Shown here piece after piece: positions 29,919 to 39,434 of a stretch of 64,000 nt of DNA (the stretch's first letter is position 1; every line of letters begins with the position of its first letter). Origin of the DNA: Paracoccaceae bacterium (lineage in GTDB: Bacteria; Pseudomonadota; Alphaproteobacteria; Rhodobacterales; Rhodobacteraceae). The DNA lies in contig WKFK01000002.1 of NCBI GenBank assembly GCA_014872815.1, positions 62,001 through 126,000 on the forward strand, given 5' to 3'. The translations under genes were made by a program, and so were the position numbers. A model generated the notes under the pieces. It searched no databases. It was not told the origin of the DNA and saw only the letters and a list, made by a program, of their open reading frames with translations.

Positions 29919-30782
29919 TCACTTGGCGTCGACTGCACGCATGGCCCGCGCCATCTCTGCGGCTTGCGCCAATACAGTTATATCGAGACCCGTCTCATAG
30001 CCCAGCGCCTTGAGGCGCGCATCTACAGCCTCTGTGGCCACATTGCCTTTGGCCCCCGGTGCATAGGGACAGCCCCCAAGACCGCCAACGGCGGCATCAA
30101 ACACTCGCACGCCGAGATCCAGTGACGCTTCGATATTCGCCAAGGCGCGGCCAGCCGTGTCGTGATAGTGGCCTGCCAGCTTGTCCGCAGGGACCAGGTC
30201 CAAAACAGCTTTTAACATTGCAGAGATGCTCTCCGGCGTGCCTTGGCCAATGGTGTCGCCCAGGCTGATCTCATAGCAGCCTGCGTCAAACAGATGTTTC
30301 GCGACCTGCGCGACTTTCTCTGGCGATGTTGGGCCATCATACGGACAATCGGTTACACAGCTTACATAGCCGCGCACAGGCAGGCCGATTTCTTTTGCGG
30401 CCGTCACCACCGGCGCAAACCGGTCCAGACTCTCTGCGATGGTGGCGTTGATATTGGCTTTTGAAAAGCCCTCAGAGGCAGAGCCGAAGATCGCAACTTC
30501 ATCTGCTTTGGCCGCAACCGCGCCCTCAAAACCGCGCATATTGGGCGTTAGGGCCGCGTAACTGACGCCTTCGGCGCGAGTGATCCCTGCAAGGACATCC
30601 GCCGAGTCGGCCATTTGCGGCACCCATTTCGGGCTGACAAAGCTGGCCACCTCGATGCGTTTGAACCCTGCCTTGGACAAGCAATCCACCAGCGCAACTT
30701 TCTCAGCGGTCGGGATTTGGCGCTTTTCGTTTTGCAACCCGTCTCGCGGACCCATCTCGAAAATCTCAACGGTTTTGGACAT
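29919..30782 (-). CDS. liuE: Hydroxymethylglutaryl-CoA lyase
   Basis: A 287-residue TIM-barrel lyase cleaving HMG-CoA to acetoacetate and acetyl-CoA, the last step of leucine breakdown. Motifs: EMGPRDGLQNE at the N-terminus (catalytic Arg and Asp), VASFVSPKWVPQMAD, and GGLGGCPYAPGAKGNVATE with the catalytic loop Cys. The length matches bacterial MvaB. It lies 2 bp after the GST-like gene. Confidence 0.95.
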   Translation of the reverse strand: MSKTVEIFEMGPRDGLQNEKRQIPTAEKVALVDCLSKAGFKRIEVASFVSPKWVPQMADSADVLAGITRAEGVSYAALTPNMRGFEGAVAAKADEVAIFGSASEGFSKANINATIAESLDRFAPVVTAAKEIGLPVRGYVSCVTDCPYDGPTSPEKVAQVAKHLFDAGCYEISLGDTIGQGTPESISAMLKAVLDLVPADKLAGHYHDTAGRALANIEASLDLGVRVFDAAVGGLGGCPYAPGAKGNVATEAVDARLKALGYETGLDITVLAQAAEMARAMRAVDAK

Positions 30783-30784
30783 GG

Positions 30785-31456
30785 TTACGCCCCCTGTTCC
30801 GGCAAGTCATAGAAGTCTTGCGTGTAAAACTGCTGTTCCCCTTCAGCGGCCTGCGCAGCCTGATAGGCCGGACGCGCTTCAATCCGGCGCAGATAGGCGG
30901 TGGTCAAAGGATAGCCGTCAAACCGCACGTAGCGGCTGGCGCTTTCCAGCGTAAATCCCATCATCACATCCGCAGCGGAAAACCCGCTGGCCAGAAGAAA
31001 CTCCCGTCCGTCAGCCAACGTGCCCTCAACAGCTTTCAAAGCAATTGCCAGTCGTTTGGTTTCAATCCCCATCACAGTGGGCGACTTCATCCAATCTTTG
31101 GGCAGGAAGAGATGCTGCATGTTGAGGTTCTGAATCCCCGCCGCGATGGTTTCGGCGTAGTGCAGCCATTGCAGCCAGTCAGCCCGTTCTTCGCTGCCAA
31201 CCTCTGGCATTAAGCCATGCCCCTCACGGGTTTCGCAGAGGTACTGCACGATCGCACCGCTTTCATAGAGAACCCGTCCGTCGATTTCCAACGCCGGTAC
31301 GCGACGGGCCGGCGACATGGCTTTGAATGCAGGCTGTTGCAGTGACCCATCCATGATCTGATACGACACAATCTCCACCGCTTCATCCAGTTCATGCAGC
31401 AGCCAGTTCACCCGAAAGGACCGGCTGCCCGCGATGGAATGCAGGACCGCGCTCAT
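30785..31456 (-). CDS. Glutathione S-transferase family protein
   Basis: A 223-residue GST-like protein: N-terminal thioredoxin fold (SIAGSRSFRVNWLLHELDEA, with SPARRVPALEIDG and YESGAIVQYLCE for glutathione binding) and an all-helical C-terminal domain (ASGFSAADVMMGFTLES). It overlaps mccA by 4 bp and sits inside the leucine operon, suggesting a linked but undefined role such as handling reactive enoyl-CoA-derived by-products (inference). Confidence 0.9.
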   Translation of the reverse strand: MSAVLHSIAGSRSFRVNWLLHELDEAVEIVSYQIMDGSLQQPAFKAMSPARRVPALEIDGRVLYESGAIVQYLCETREGHGLMPEVGSEERADWLQWLHYAETIAAGIQNLNMQHLFLPKDWMKSPTVMGIETKRLAIALKAVEGTLADGREFLLASGFSAADVMMGFTLESASRYVRFDGYPLTTAYLRRIEARPAYQAAQAAEGEQQFYTQDFYDLPEQGA

Positions 31457-33402
31457 GCCTCGTCTTCTTCCAGCAGGATCAGGGCGGTACCGTCTTCAAC
31501 CTGCGCTCCCTCGGCGGCCAAGACATCCGCCACCACGCCATCGCGCGGTGAAAGCAGAGAGTGCTCCATTTTCATCGCTTCAAGAATGGCCAGGCGATCG
31601 CCTTCGGAGACCTCTTGTCCGGCTTCTGCAAAAATCGCTTTCACCAACCCTGGCATTGGCGCGGCAATCACGTTGCCCCCTGACCCACCCTCATCTTCGC
31701 GGTCAAGCGGGTCCACGACAGTGAAACGATAGCCGTTGCCCCAGAACACGGTCAGTTCATCGCCGTTCTGCGCGGTGCGCGCGGGAACCTTGGTGGTGTC
31801 GACCCACCAGCTGCCACCTTTGTGGGTGAAGGTGTGTTCTGCTTCACCAACCTGAACGCTGTAGTTGCCGGTGTCGTTCACCCGCACAGCTACATCGATA
31901 CGCTCTTCATTGTGGATCAGAGACACGCTGTGCGTCAGCGGAGACCACAGTACCAGCGTTTCGGCCGGCGCGGATCCATCCAATGGCCGTAATCCCAACG
32001 CTGTCAGCGCCGCCACCGAGCGCGCCTTGGTACAGGCCGACGGCTGCACCGCCAGCGCATCAATGTGGCGCTCGATCAAACCGGTGTCGACATCGCCCTC
32101 CACAAAGTTGGGTTGCGCCGCCAGCAAGGCCAGAAAGCTCACGTTGGTCACGGTGCCCCCAATGTCGGTCCAGCGCAGAGCGCGCTCCAACTGCTTGAGG
32201 GCAATCTCGCGCGTTGATCCATGCACCACCAGCTTGGCAATCATCGGGTCATACCACGGGCTGATGGTGTCCCCTGCCCTTACGCCGCTGTCGATACGGG
32301 CGTCAGCCGGGAACGCGAGATGCGAAAGCGTACCGGTGGCAGGCAGGAAGCCTTTGGGCACATCTTCAGCATAGATACGCGCTTCAAAGGAATGGCCGGT
32401 GATGGTCAGCTCATCTTGCTGTTTCGGCAAGGATTCGCCCGACGCAACGCGCAACTGCCATTCCACCAGATCCACACCGGTGATCGCCTCGGTGACCGGG
32501 TGCTCCACCTGCAGGCGGGTGTTCATTTCCATGAACCAGAACCCATCCGGGCGCAGGCCGTCAGAACCGTCCACGATAAACTCGATGGTGCCCGCACCTT
32601 TGTAGTTGATCGCCTCTGCCGCACGCACAGCGGCATCGCCCATTGCTGCGCGCATCTCTTCGGTCATGCCGGGCGCCGGGGCTTCTTCGATAACCTTCTG
32701 GTGGCGGCGTTGCAGTGAACAGTCACGTTCAAACAGGTGCACGGCCTTTTCGCCGTCGCCAAAGACCTGCACTTCGATGTGGCGCGGGCTGGTGACGTAT
32801 TTTTCGATCAGCACATCGGGGTTGCCAAAAGCGGTGGTCGCTTCGCCCTGAGCGGAGGCTAGCGCATCGGCGAAGTCGGCGGCTTTCTCAACAAGGCGCA
32901 TGCCTTTGCCACCGCCGCCTGCGACGGCTTTGATCAACACCGGATAACCGATGACCTCTGCTTGTTCGGCCAAAAACGCACCGTCTTGATTGTCGCCGTG
33001 ATAACCCGGCACAACCGGCACATTGGCGTCTTCCATCAACGCCTTGGCGGCGTCTTTGAGGCCCATGGCGCGAATGGCTTTGACGGATGGGCCAATGAAA
33101 GTCAGGCCAGCGGCCTCCACCGCCTCCACAAACTCCGGGTTTTCCGACAAGAAGCCGTAGCCGGGGTGGATGCCTTGCGCCCCGGTGTCCAGCGCAGCCT
33201 GGATGATCACGTCACCTTTGAGATAGCTGTCGGCGGGCGCGGCGCCACCAATGTGCACGGCTTGATCTGCCAGCGCGACGTGTTTCGCGGTCGCGTCCGC
33301 ATCGGAATACACAGCAACGGTTTTCACACCCATCAAGCGAGCGGTTTCCATCACGCGGCAGGCGATCTCGCCACGGTTGGCAATCAGGATTTTTTCAAAC
33401 AT
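31453..33402 (-). CDS. liuD: Methylcrotonyl-CoA carboxylase, biotin-containing alpha subunit
   Basis: A 649-residue protein with biotin carboxylase and biotin carrier domains. Seen: N-terminal IANRGEIACRVMETARLMG, the ATP-grasp loop VAGGGGKGMRLV, MNTRLQVEHPVTE, and the biotin acceptor AILEAMKMEHSLLSP near residue 613. It carboxylates 3-methylcrotonyl-CoA together with the beta subunit. Context in the leucine operon separates it from propionyl- or acetyl-CoA carboxylases. Biotin would be attached by the BirA encoded at 9755-10507. AAAGGAC precedes the start. Confidence 0.94.
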   Translation of the reverse strand: MFEKILIANRGEIACRVMETARLMGVKTVAVYSDADATAKHVALADQAVHIGGAAPADSYLKGDVIIQAALDTGAQGIHPGYGFLSENPEFVEAVEAAGLTFIGPSVKAIRAMGLKDAAKALMEDANVPVVPGYHGDNQDGAFLAEQAEVIGYPVLIKAVAGGGGKGMRLVEKAADFADALASAQGEATTAFGNPDVLIEKYVTSPRHIEVQVFGDGEKAVHLFERDCSLQRRHQKVIEEAPAPGMTEEMRAAMGDAAVRAAEAINYKGAGTIEFIVDGSDGLRPDGFWFMEMNTRLQVEHPVTEAITGVDLVEWQLRVASGESLPKQQDELTITGHSFEARIYAEDVPKGFLPATGTLSHLAFPADARIDSGVRAGDTISPWYDPMIAKLVVHGSTREIALKQLERALRWTDIGGTVTNVSFLALLAAQPNFVEGDVDTGLIERHIDALAVQPSACTKARSVAALTALGLRPLDGSAPAETLVLWSPLTHSVSLIHNEERIDVAVRVNDTGNYSVQVGEAEHTFTHKGGSWWVDTTKVPARTAQNGDELTVFWGNGYRFTVVDPLDREDEGGSGGNVIAAPMPGLVKAIFAEAGQEVSEGDRLAILEAMKMEHSLLSPRDGVVADVLAAEGAQVEDGTALILLEEDEA

Positions 33403-33431
33403 CGGGCGGTCCTTTGCGTTGAGACGTCGGA

Positions 33432-33483
33432 CCGGGGGCTGCCTGCCCCCGGACCCCCGGGGATATTTTGGGCCAAGAGGAGA
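33432..33483 (+). repeat. GC-rich palindromic intergenic element, copy 1
   Basis: Between mccB and mccA, a compact element with the stem CCGGGGGC-5 nt-GCCCCCGG, then CCCCCGGGG and the tail GGATATTTTGGGCCAAGAGG. The same arrangement recurs at 49388-49449. It lies in the 80-bp gap inside an operon, where it could affect transcript processing or relative expression. Confidence 0.6.
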
Positions 33484-35091
33484 TTACATCCGGAACACGC
33501 CGAACTTGGTCTCCTCAATTGGTGCGTTGAGAGAAGCCGTTAGGCTCAGGTGCAGCACGTCACGGGTTTTGCGCGGGTCGACAATGCCGTCGTCCCACAG
33601 GCGCGCTGAAGCATAGAGCGGGTGGCTTTGTTCTTCGAACATGTCCAGCGTGGGTTGTTTGAAGGCGGCTTCTTCCTCGGCCGACCATTCGCCTCCCTGC
33701 CGCTCAATGGCGTCGCGTTTGACCGTTGCGAGAACACCCGCCGCCTGTTCGCCGCCCATCACGGAAATGCGGCTGTTGGGCCAGCTCCACAGGAACCGCG
33801 GAGAGTAGGCACGACCGGCCATACCGTAGTTGCCCGCGCCAAAGGAGCCGCCAACCAGCATGGTGATTTTTGGCACTTTGGTGGTGGCCACAGCCGTCAC
33901 CATTTTGGCACCGTGGCGTGCAATGCCTTCGGCCTCGTATTTCTGCCCCACCATAAAGCCGGTGATGTTTTGAAGGAACACCAGAGGAATGCCACGTTGC
34001 GAGCAAAGTTCCACAAAATGTGCGCCCTTGGCAGCGCTTTCAGAATAGAGCACGCCGTTGTTGGCGATGATGCCGACGGGGCAGCCTTTCACATGGGCAA
34101 AGCCACAGACCAGCGTTTCGCCAAAACGTTTTTTGAATTCGTCAAAGCGCGAGCCGTCGACCACGCGGGCAATTACCTCACGAATATCGTAAGGCGTCCG
34201 CAGGCCACCTGGCACCACGCCGAGGATTTCCTCGGGATCGTAGGCGGGCTCTTCTGGCGTTTGCCAATCTACGGTTTGAGGCTTGGTGCGGTTGAGATGT
34301 TTCAATGCGTCACGGGCCAGTGCCAGCGCGTGCGCATCGTCGTCGGCCAAATAGTCAGCAACGCCAGACAAACGGGTGTGCACATCGCCGCCACCAAGGT
34401 CTTCGGCGCTCACGACTTCGCCAGTCGCCGCTTTCACCAGAGGAGGCCCCGCAAGGAAGATGGTGCCCTGTTCTTTCACAATGATGGTTACGTCTGACAT
34501 GGCGGGCACATAGGCACCACCCGCGGTGCAAGACCCCATCACCACAGCGACCTGTGGGATGCCTTTGGCAGACATGTTCGCCTGGTTGAAGAAAATGCGG
34601 CCAAAGTGGTCGCGATCCGGAAAGACTTCGTCTTGCTGCGGCAGGTTGGCGCCGCCGCTGTCCACCAGATAGACACACGGCAGATTGTTCTGCTCCGCGA
34701 TCTCTTGAGCACGCAGGTGCTTTTTCACGGTCATCGGGTAATAGGTACCGCCTTTCACGGTGGCGTCGTTGCACACAACCATGACCTCTTGCCCGTGCAC
34801 GCGACCAATCCCAGCCACGACACCGGCACAGGGCGCGGCACCGTCGTACATGCCATGCGCCGCTGTGGCACCCACTTCTAGGAATGGGGAGCCGGGATCG
34901 AGCAGTCCGGCCACACGCCGGCGCGGCAGCATTTTGCCGCGGCTTTCGTGGCGGGCACGGGGCTTTTCGCCACCGCCCATACGGGCCGCTTCCGCCACCT
35001 GACGCACATCGTCAATCATCTGAAGATGTGCTGCGCGATTGGCGGCAAAATCCTCCGATGAGGTGATCACCTTGGACTGCAACTTACTCAT
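33484..35091 (-). CDS. liuB: Methylcrotonyl-CoA carboxylase, carboxyltransferase beta subunit
   Basis: A 535-residue crotonase-fold carboxyltransferase that moves carboxybiotin's carboxyl group to 3-methylcrotonyl-CoA. Typical segments are [57 protein letters not shown] and [20 protein letters not shown]. Length and sequence match the MccB/AccD-like family. It is followed by an 81-bp gap with a palindromic element before mccA. Confidence 0.95.
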   Translation of the reverse strand: MSKLQSKVITSSEDFAANRAAHLQMIDDVRQVAEAARMGGGEKPRARHESRGKMLPRRRVAGLLDPGSPFLEVGATAAHGMYDGAAPCAGVVAGIGRVHGQEVMVVCNDATVKGGTYYPMTVKKHLRAQEIAEQNNLPCVYLVDSGGANLPQQDEVFPDRDHFGRIFFNQANMSAKGIPQVAVVMGSCTAGGAYVPAMSDVTIIVKEQGTIFLAGPPLVKAATGEVVSAEDLGGGDVHTRLSGVADYLADDDAHALALARDALKHLNRTKPQTVDWQTPEEPAYDPEEILGVVPGGLRTPYDIREVIARVVDGSRFDEFKKRFGETLVCGFAHVKGCPVGIIANNGVLYSESAAKGAHFVELCSQRGIPLVFLQNITGFMVGQKYEAEGIARHGAKMVTAVATTKVPKITMLVGGSFGAGNYGMAGRAYSPRFLWSWPNSRISVMGGEQAAGVLATVKRDAIERQGGEWSAEEEAAFKQPTLDMFEEQSHPLYASARLWDDGIVDPRKTRDVLHLSLTASLNAPIEETKFGVFRM

Positions 35092-35130
35092 TGTCGTATC
35101 CCATTCTTGTGACGGACGCGGTGTGTGAAC

Positions 35131-35637
35131 TCACTCCACCAGCCCATCCGCTTCCAGATAGAGCGCCTGTTCGGCGGTCATATACATCAGGCAACTCACC
35201 GTCGCCGGGCCACCGCCTGTGCCGCCGCCCCAAAGCGAGCGTTCGTAGTCACAGGTGGCGTCGCGATAGGCGATCCAGGCGCGTTGCATGTTCTTGAGAG
35301 CATCGCCTTGAGACGGCGCGGCCGAGCCCAAATCGGCCATTTCCTTGTCTGTGGCTTTGCGGGCCGCGCGCACTGTTTTGTAGGCGGCATTCAGGCGGGC
35401 GTCCCAATATTGCAACTCCCGATCAAGGCACTGGCTCATACCATATGTCGACCAACCTCCCTCGGTGGTCTCCATACAGTTATTGGCGGAACTGCCGACA
35501 CATGTGGTGGGGTCTTGGGTGTCAGTCATTGCGGCCAGGCAAGCTTCAGTAACGGCAGGCGAGAAACCCGCCCCACCCTCTGCCAACGCCGCACAGGCAG
35601 TGGCCACGCCTGTCAAAAATGCCAAAATCTTCCACAT
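35131..35637 (-). CDS. LprI-like lysozyme-inhibitor-family secreted protein
   Basis: A 168-residue protein with a signal peptide (MWKILAFLTGVATACAALAE). The mature part has the LprI-type pattern: MSQCLDRELQYWDARLNAAY, then QRAWIAYRDATCDYE and a C-terminal hydrophobic TVSCLMYMTAEQALYLE, with paired cysteines. LprI-family proteins are implicated in lysozyme inhibition in mycobacteria; here the role is unproven. It sits between isovaleryl-CoA dehydrogenase and mccB, though it may have its own promoter in the 95-bp gap upstream. Confidence 0.85.
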   Translation of the reverse strand: MWKILAFLTGVATACAALAEGGAGFSPAVTEACLAAMTDTQDPTTCVGSSANNCMETTEGGWSTYGMSQCLDRELQYWDARLNAAYKTVRAARKATDKEMADLGSAAPSQGDALKNMQRAWIAYRDATCDYERSLWGGGTGGGPATVSCLMYMTAEQALYLEADGLVE

Positions 35638-35732
35638 GGTTTGGTACCTTTCAAAACGCTGATTTGCCTTGAGGGTACGCGAGAAGAGTGTTCCCGCCCA
35701 ACCCCAGAAGGCAAATTGACGCTTCGGAGTCC

Positions 35733-36896
35733 TTATGCCTGCGCGGCCATCAGCTCGCGGCCAATCAGCATACGGCGGATTTCGCTGGTACCCGCGCCGA
35801 TTTCCATCAACTTGGCATCGCGGAAGATCCGGCCCACAGGGTTATCGGACAGGTAGCCTGCACCGCCCATGGCCTGCACCGCTTGGTGGGCTTGGGTCAT
35901 GGCGACCTCAGATGCGTATAGACAGCAAGCGGCCGCGTCCTGACGAGTAATGCGGCCTTCGTCACAGGCTTTGGCACATTCATAGACATAGGCCCGCGCG
36001 GAGTTCATTGCGGTGTACATGTCTGCGATCTTGCCCTGCATCAGTTGGAAGTTGCCGATGGATTGACCGAATTGTTTACGCTCTACCATGTATGGCATGA
36101 TTTCATCCAAGCAGGCCGCGATGATGCCGGTGCCGATGCCTGCTAGAACCACGCGTTCGTAGTCCAAACCGGACATCAAAACCGCGACACCTTTGCCCTC
36201 TTCGCCGAGGACATTCTCAAATGGCACTTCAACGTCTTCAAAGACCAGCTCGGCGGTGTTGGAACCACGCATACCCAGCTTGTCGAAATGCGGAGAGGTA
36301 GAGAAGCCCTTCATCTCTTTCTCGATCAAGAAAGCGGTGATGCCGCGTGGGCCGGCGTCGGGATCAGTCTTGGCATATACAACCAGCGTGTCGGCATCCG
36401 GGCCGTTGGTGATCCAGTATTTGTTGCCGTTCAACACAAAGCGATCATTGCGTTTTTCTGCGCGCAGCTTCATCGACACCACGTCAGAACCTGCGGAAGG
36501 CTCAGACATTGCCAGCGCACCAACATGCTCGCCGGAAATCAGGCGCGGCAGGTATTTGGCTTTCTGTTCGTCGTTGCCGTTAAGTTTGATCTGGTTCACG
36601 CAGAGGTTGGAGTGTGCGCCGTAAGACAGCGACACGGAGGCCGATGCGCGGGCGATTTCTTCCACCGCAATCACATGCGCCAGATAGGACATGCCTGCTC
36701 CGCCGTACTCCTCCGGCACAGTCACACCCAGCAGCCCCAAATCACCAAACTCTTTCCAGAGTTCGTTGGGAAATTCGTTCTTCAGGTCGATATCTGCCGC
36801 CATCGGCTTGATGCGCTCTTGCGCAAAGCGATGCACCATCTCGCGCAGCGCGTTGACGTCTTCACCCAGGTCAAAATTCATCGTGTGCATGAACAT
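35733..36896 (-). CDS. liuA: Isovaleryl-CoA dehydrogenase
   Basis: A 387-residue acyl-CoA dehydrogenase that oxidises isovaleryl-CoA to 3-methylcrotonyl-CoA, passing electrons to ETF. Features: [75 protein letters not shown], and C-terminal [20 protein letters not shown]. The first ATG has GGAGAGGG just upstream and was chosen; family similarity begins a few codons later (MNFDLGED). It is the first gene of the leucine operon. Confidence 0.94.
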   Translation of the reverse strand: MFMHTMNFDLGEDVNALREMVHRFAQERIKPMAADIDLKNEFPNELWKEFGDLGLLGVTVPEEYGGAGMSYLAHVIAVEEIARASASVSLSYGAHSNLCVNQIKLNGNDEQKAKYLPRLISGEHVGALAMSEPSAGSDVVSMKLRAEKRNDRFVLNGNKYWITNGPDADTLVVYAKTDPDAGPRGITAFLIEKEMKGFSTSPHFDKLGMRGSNTAELVFEDVEVPFENVLGEEGKGVAVLMSGLDYERVVLAGIGTGIIAACLDEIMPYMVERKQFGQSIGNFQLMQGKIADMYTAMNSARAYVYECAKACDEGRITRQDAAACCLYASEVAMTQAHQAVQAMGGAGYLSDNPVGRIFRDAKLMEIGAGTSEIRRMLIGRELMAAQA

Positions 36897-36912
36897 GGGG
36901 CACCCTCTCCGA

Positions 36913-36934
36913 TTATTGAACAGTTGTTCAATAA
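36913..36934 (-). promoter_or_regulatory. 22-bp palindromic operator at the liu promoter
   Basis: TTATTGAAC-AGTT-GTTCAATAA: perfect 9-bp arms with a 4-nt centre, just downstream of and touching the candidate -10, 16 bp from the liuA start codon. The size and TTGAAC/GTTCAA arms suit a TetR-type repressor site. No TetR gene is in the window, so the regulator is not identified. Confidence 0.6.
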
Positions 36935-36960
36935 CTAGACCGAGTCGGACGACGGATCAA
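36932..36960 (-). promoter_or_regulatory. Candidate promoter of the leucine-degradation operon
   Basis: On the minus strand TTGATC (36955-36960) and TAGTTA (36932-36937) are separated by 17 bp. The 22-bp palindrome overlaps the -10 and the expected transcription start, consistent with repression by steric block. Confidence 0.45.
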
Positions 36961-37053
36961 GATTTTTTACCGCCATCCGAGCTGCAGCAACGCAAAAGGG
37001 CGACATGTCCCCATGCCGCCCCGCGAAATCCAATATTTTCTCAGGGACTTAGG

Positions 37054-38391
37054 TCATTGCTGCGCCGCGCGCGCCTCCAAGGCAGGGTAGCGCATAGCCA
37101 AAGTCGCGCCCCGCGCCACGAAGCTCACCATCAACGCCAGCCAAAGCCCATGATTGCCCCAAACCGGCACCAGCAGCGCGAGAGAAGCGAAGTAAATCAC
37201 GGTCGAAAGGAGCATCATGTTGCGCATATCTTTGGTTTGGGTGGCTCCAATAAAAACGCCGTCTAACATAAATGGTGCAACGCCCAACAGGGGAGAGAGC
37301 ACCACCCACGGCAAGTAAACCCGTGCCAGATTCCTCAAGGTTTCAGACGTTGTCATGAGGTCCACAATCCAGCCTCCGGCGATCCAGTAAACCACAGCAA
37401 TCAGCACAGAGCCAACAACAGCCCAGACGGACGCCATATAGGTTGCGCGTCGGAGACCGACACGGTCCTTGCCACCAAAAGCCTGCCCTGCCAGCGTTTC
37501 AACCGCGAAGGCGAAGCCGTCCAGCGCGTAGGCTGTTATATATAGGAATTGCAGCAGCACTTGATTCGCCGCCAATGTGTCATCCCCAAAGTCAGCGCCA
37601 AGAAACAGGAACGACATAAAGATCGCCTGCAACATCAAAGACCGCAAAAGAATGTCGCCATTAACAGCCGCCATTTCACGCAGGGCCAACGGGTCAAAAA
37701 CACGTGCCTTTTCTTTCCACGCAGGGTTTTGGAAAACATCGCGACACAACCACACCGCCAAGATGCAGCCTGTGACCTCAGCAAAGGCCGTGGCAATGGC
37801 CACGCCCTCCACGCCCCACCCCAGCCCCAGCACAAACCACAGGTCGAGCAGAATGTTGACGCCGTTCATCCAAAGCTGAATGACCAACACCGCCTTGGTA
37901 CGCTCCTGGGCGATCAGCCAACCGGTCAGGCCGTAAATCGCAATGGCCGCAGGCGCTGACCAGATGCGGATTTGCAGATATTGGCGCGCGAGCGTTTCCA
38001 CCTCGGGGGACGCCGGTGACAGCCAGAAAGCAGCACGGAAAAACCAGACTTGTCCGAGGATCAGTAGCAGCCCTGCCGCCACCCCAATCAACACGGCTCG
38101 AGTCAGCATCGCGGCCACCTCGCCGTGGCGCCCCTCACCTTTCGCGCGTGCTGTTAGGCCAGTGGTGCCCATGCGAAGGAAACCAAAAATCCAGTAGAGC
38201 CCGGCAAGGATGACCGCACCGATGCCGACCGCCCCAATGGGCGCGGCCTCGCCCATCTGCCCGACAACGCCTGTGTCCACCGTGCCAAGGATCGGTACGG
38301 TCGCGTTGGACAATACGATAGGCAGCGCGGTGTGAAGAATGCGCCGATGGGTGATCTCGCCAACGCCGCCAGACTGGGACGTATCAGTCAT
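37054..38391 (-). CDS. MATE family efflux transporter
   Basis: A 445-residue inner-membrane protein with about 12 hydrophobic helices. Recognised as a DinF/NorM-like MATE transporter from ILHTALPIVLSNATVPILGT, VDTGVVGQMGEAAPIGAVGI and ALDGFAFAVETLAGQAFGGK. MATE proteins export cationic or other small molecules using an Na+ or H+ gradient; the substrate here is unknown. It overlaps the upstream thioesterase gene by 8 bp. The operon is divergent from the first MerR gene. Confidence 0.93.
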   Translation of the reverse strand: MTDTSQSGGVGEITHRRILHTALPIVLSNATVPILGTVDTGVVGQMGEAAPIGAVGIGAVILAGLYWIFGFLRMGTTGLTARAKGEGRHGEVAAMLTRAVLIGVAAGLLLILGQVWFFRAAFWLSPASPEVETLARQYLQIRIWSAPAAIAIYGLTGWLIAQERTKAVLVIQLWMNGVNILLDLWFVLGLGWGVEGVAIATAFAEVTGCILAVWLCRDVFQNPAWKEKARVFDPLALREMAAVNGDILLRSLMLQAIFMSFLFLGADFGDDTLAANQVLLQFLYITAYALDGFAFAVETLAGQAFGGKDRVGLRRATYMASVWAVVGSVLIAVVYWIAGGWIVDLMTTSETLRNLARVYLPWVVLSPLLGVAPFMLDGVFIGATQTKDMRNMMLLSTVIYFASLALLVPVWGNHGLWLALMVSFVARGATLAMRYPALEARAAQQ

Positions 38392-38893
38392 CTTTGGACG
38401 GCATCAAAAAATGGCCGGTGGCCTGGGCAAACAAAACGTCGCGCTGATCCTGCCAAGCTTCAACATGCACAGAAGCATAGCGCCGCCCAGACCGATTAAC
38501 CCGCGCACGGGCATAGGCATCGCGCGGCAAGCCAGAACGTAGGTAGTCCACTGTGAAATCAATAGTTTTGGGCATACGTGGCAGATGGCCTTCGGTCAAG
38601 CGCTCCATAGAAATCTGACCACTCTCGATGTCATCCCAAAGCCCGGACCACGCCAGGCCAATGACAGCTGTTGTTTCAAGAAAACCCGCCGTCACGCCAC
38701 CATGAATGGCAGGCAAAAGTGGGTTTCCGATTAGCTTGTCATCAAATGGCAGTATGGCGGTCAACTCATCGCCACGACGCTCAAACTCAATGCCTAGGAA
38801 ATTGATATAGGGCACGCCATGCACAAGTGCGGAAAGCGCGGCGTCGCGGCGTTGTTTTACGACCTGAACAGGTTCCGGACGGGGACGCGGCAT
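38384..38893 (-). CDS. PaaI-family hotdog thioesterase
   Basis: A 169-residue hotdog-fold protein. The HGGVTAGFLETTAVIGL segment is the acyl-CoA thioesterase signature, preceded by GIEFERRGDELTAILPFDDK and followed by IDFTVDYLRSGLPRDAYARA. It probably hydrolyses a hydrophobic or aromatic acyl-CoA. It overlaps the MATE gene by 8 bp and lies 2 bp after a second PaaI-like gene, so the pair may act together as tandem paralogues. Confidence 0.9.
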   Translation of the reverse strand: MPRPRPEPVQVVKQRRDAALSALVHGVPYINFLGIEFERRGDELTAILPFDDKLIGNPLLPAIHGGVTAGFLETTAVIGLAWSGLWDDIESGQISMERLTEGHLPRMPKTIDFTVDYLRSGLPRDAYARARVNRSGRRYASVHVEAWQDQRDVLFAQATGHFLMPSKDD

Positions 38894-38895
38894 CG

Positions 38896-39318
38896 TTACT
38901 TCCTTTGCACAGTAAAGGCGCCGGTGGCGGTTGCCACGGGGCGACTGTCGTCATCATCAAAGGCTGTGGCCCGCACAAACGCGACTGAGCGCGTAATATG
39001 ATAGCACTCCGCCTTAGTGCGCACATTTTGCCCCGGCGTCGCCGCACGCATGTAGTCGATCCGCAGGTCAATCGTGGCCGTCCCGGACGGTGAAGACGGA
39101 TGGCACATAGCCGCCGCGCCACAGCAGGTATCCATCAGCGCAGATACAGCGCCGCCATGCAAAACACCGGTTTCCGGATCTCCCACAATCTTGTTGTCGT
39201 AGGGCAGTTCCATTTCGGCTTTGCCAGCTCCGATGTCGGTCAGCCGCATGTTCAGCGCCTTGCAATGGGGAATCGCATTTATAAAATGCTCCGCCATTCT
39301 TGCCTTGTCTGGTTCCAT
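38896..39318 (-). CDS. PaaI-family hotdog thioesterase (second)
   Basis: A 140-residue hotdog-fold acyl-CoA thioesterase: the motif TGVLHGGAVSALMDTCCGAA is the PaaI signature with the conserved His-Gly-Gly, followed by ATIDLRIDYMRAATPGQNVR. The ATG giving MEPDKARMAEHF was chosen because CGGAGGAC precedes it. It is the first gene of the thioesterase-thioesterase-MATE operon, divergent from MerR1. Confidence 0.9.
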   Translation of the reverse strand: MEPDKARMAEHFINAIPHCKALNMRLTDIGAGKAEMELPYDNKIVGDPETGVLHGGAVSALMDTCCGAAAMCHPSSPSGTATIDLRIDYMRAATPGQNVRTKAECYHITRSVAFVRATAFDDDDSRPVATATGAFTVQRK

Positions 39319-39349
39319 GCCCGTCCTCCGATTGTAGTGGCCCATTTAT

Positions 39350-39367
39350 GAGCGCCATTTGGCGCTC
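39350..39367. repeat. Perfect inverted repeat between divergent genes
   Basis: GAGCGCC-ATTT-GGCGCTC, 7-bp arms, lies between the thioesterase start and the first MerR gene. It may be an operator for the divergent promoters or a transcript hairpin. Confidence 0.45.
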
Positions 39368-39434
39368 GCTTCAAGGGGGCGGTTGCTCTTGCTGCGGATG
39401 CAAACTAAGTTTCGCGCTTAAGGAGGTCCCGCAA

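Noticed and set aside
37054-38391. A specific drug-export role for the MATE protein
   Set aside because: Substrate cannot be read from sequence; the neighbouring thioesterases suggest a different context.
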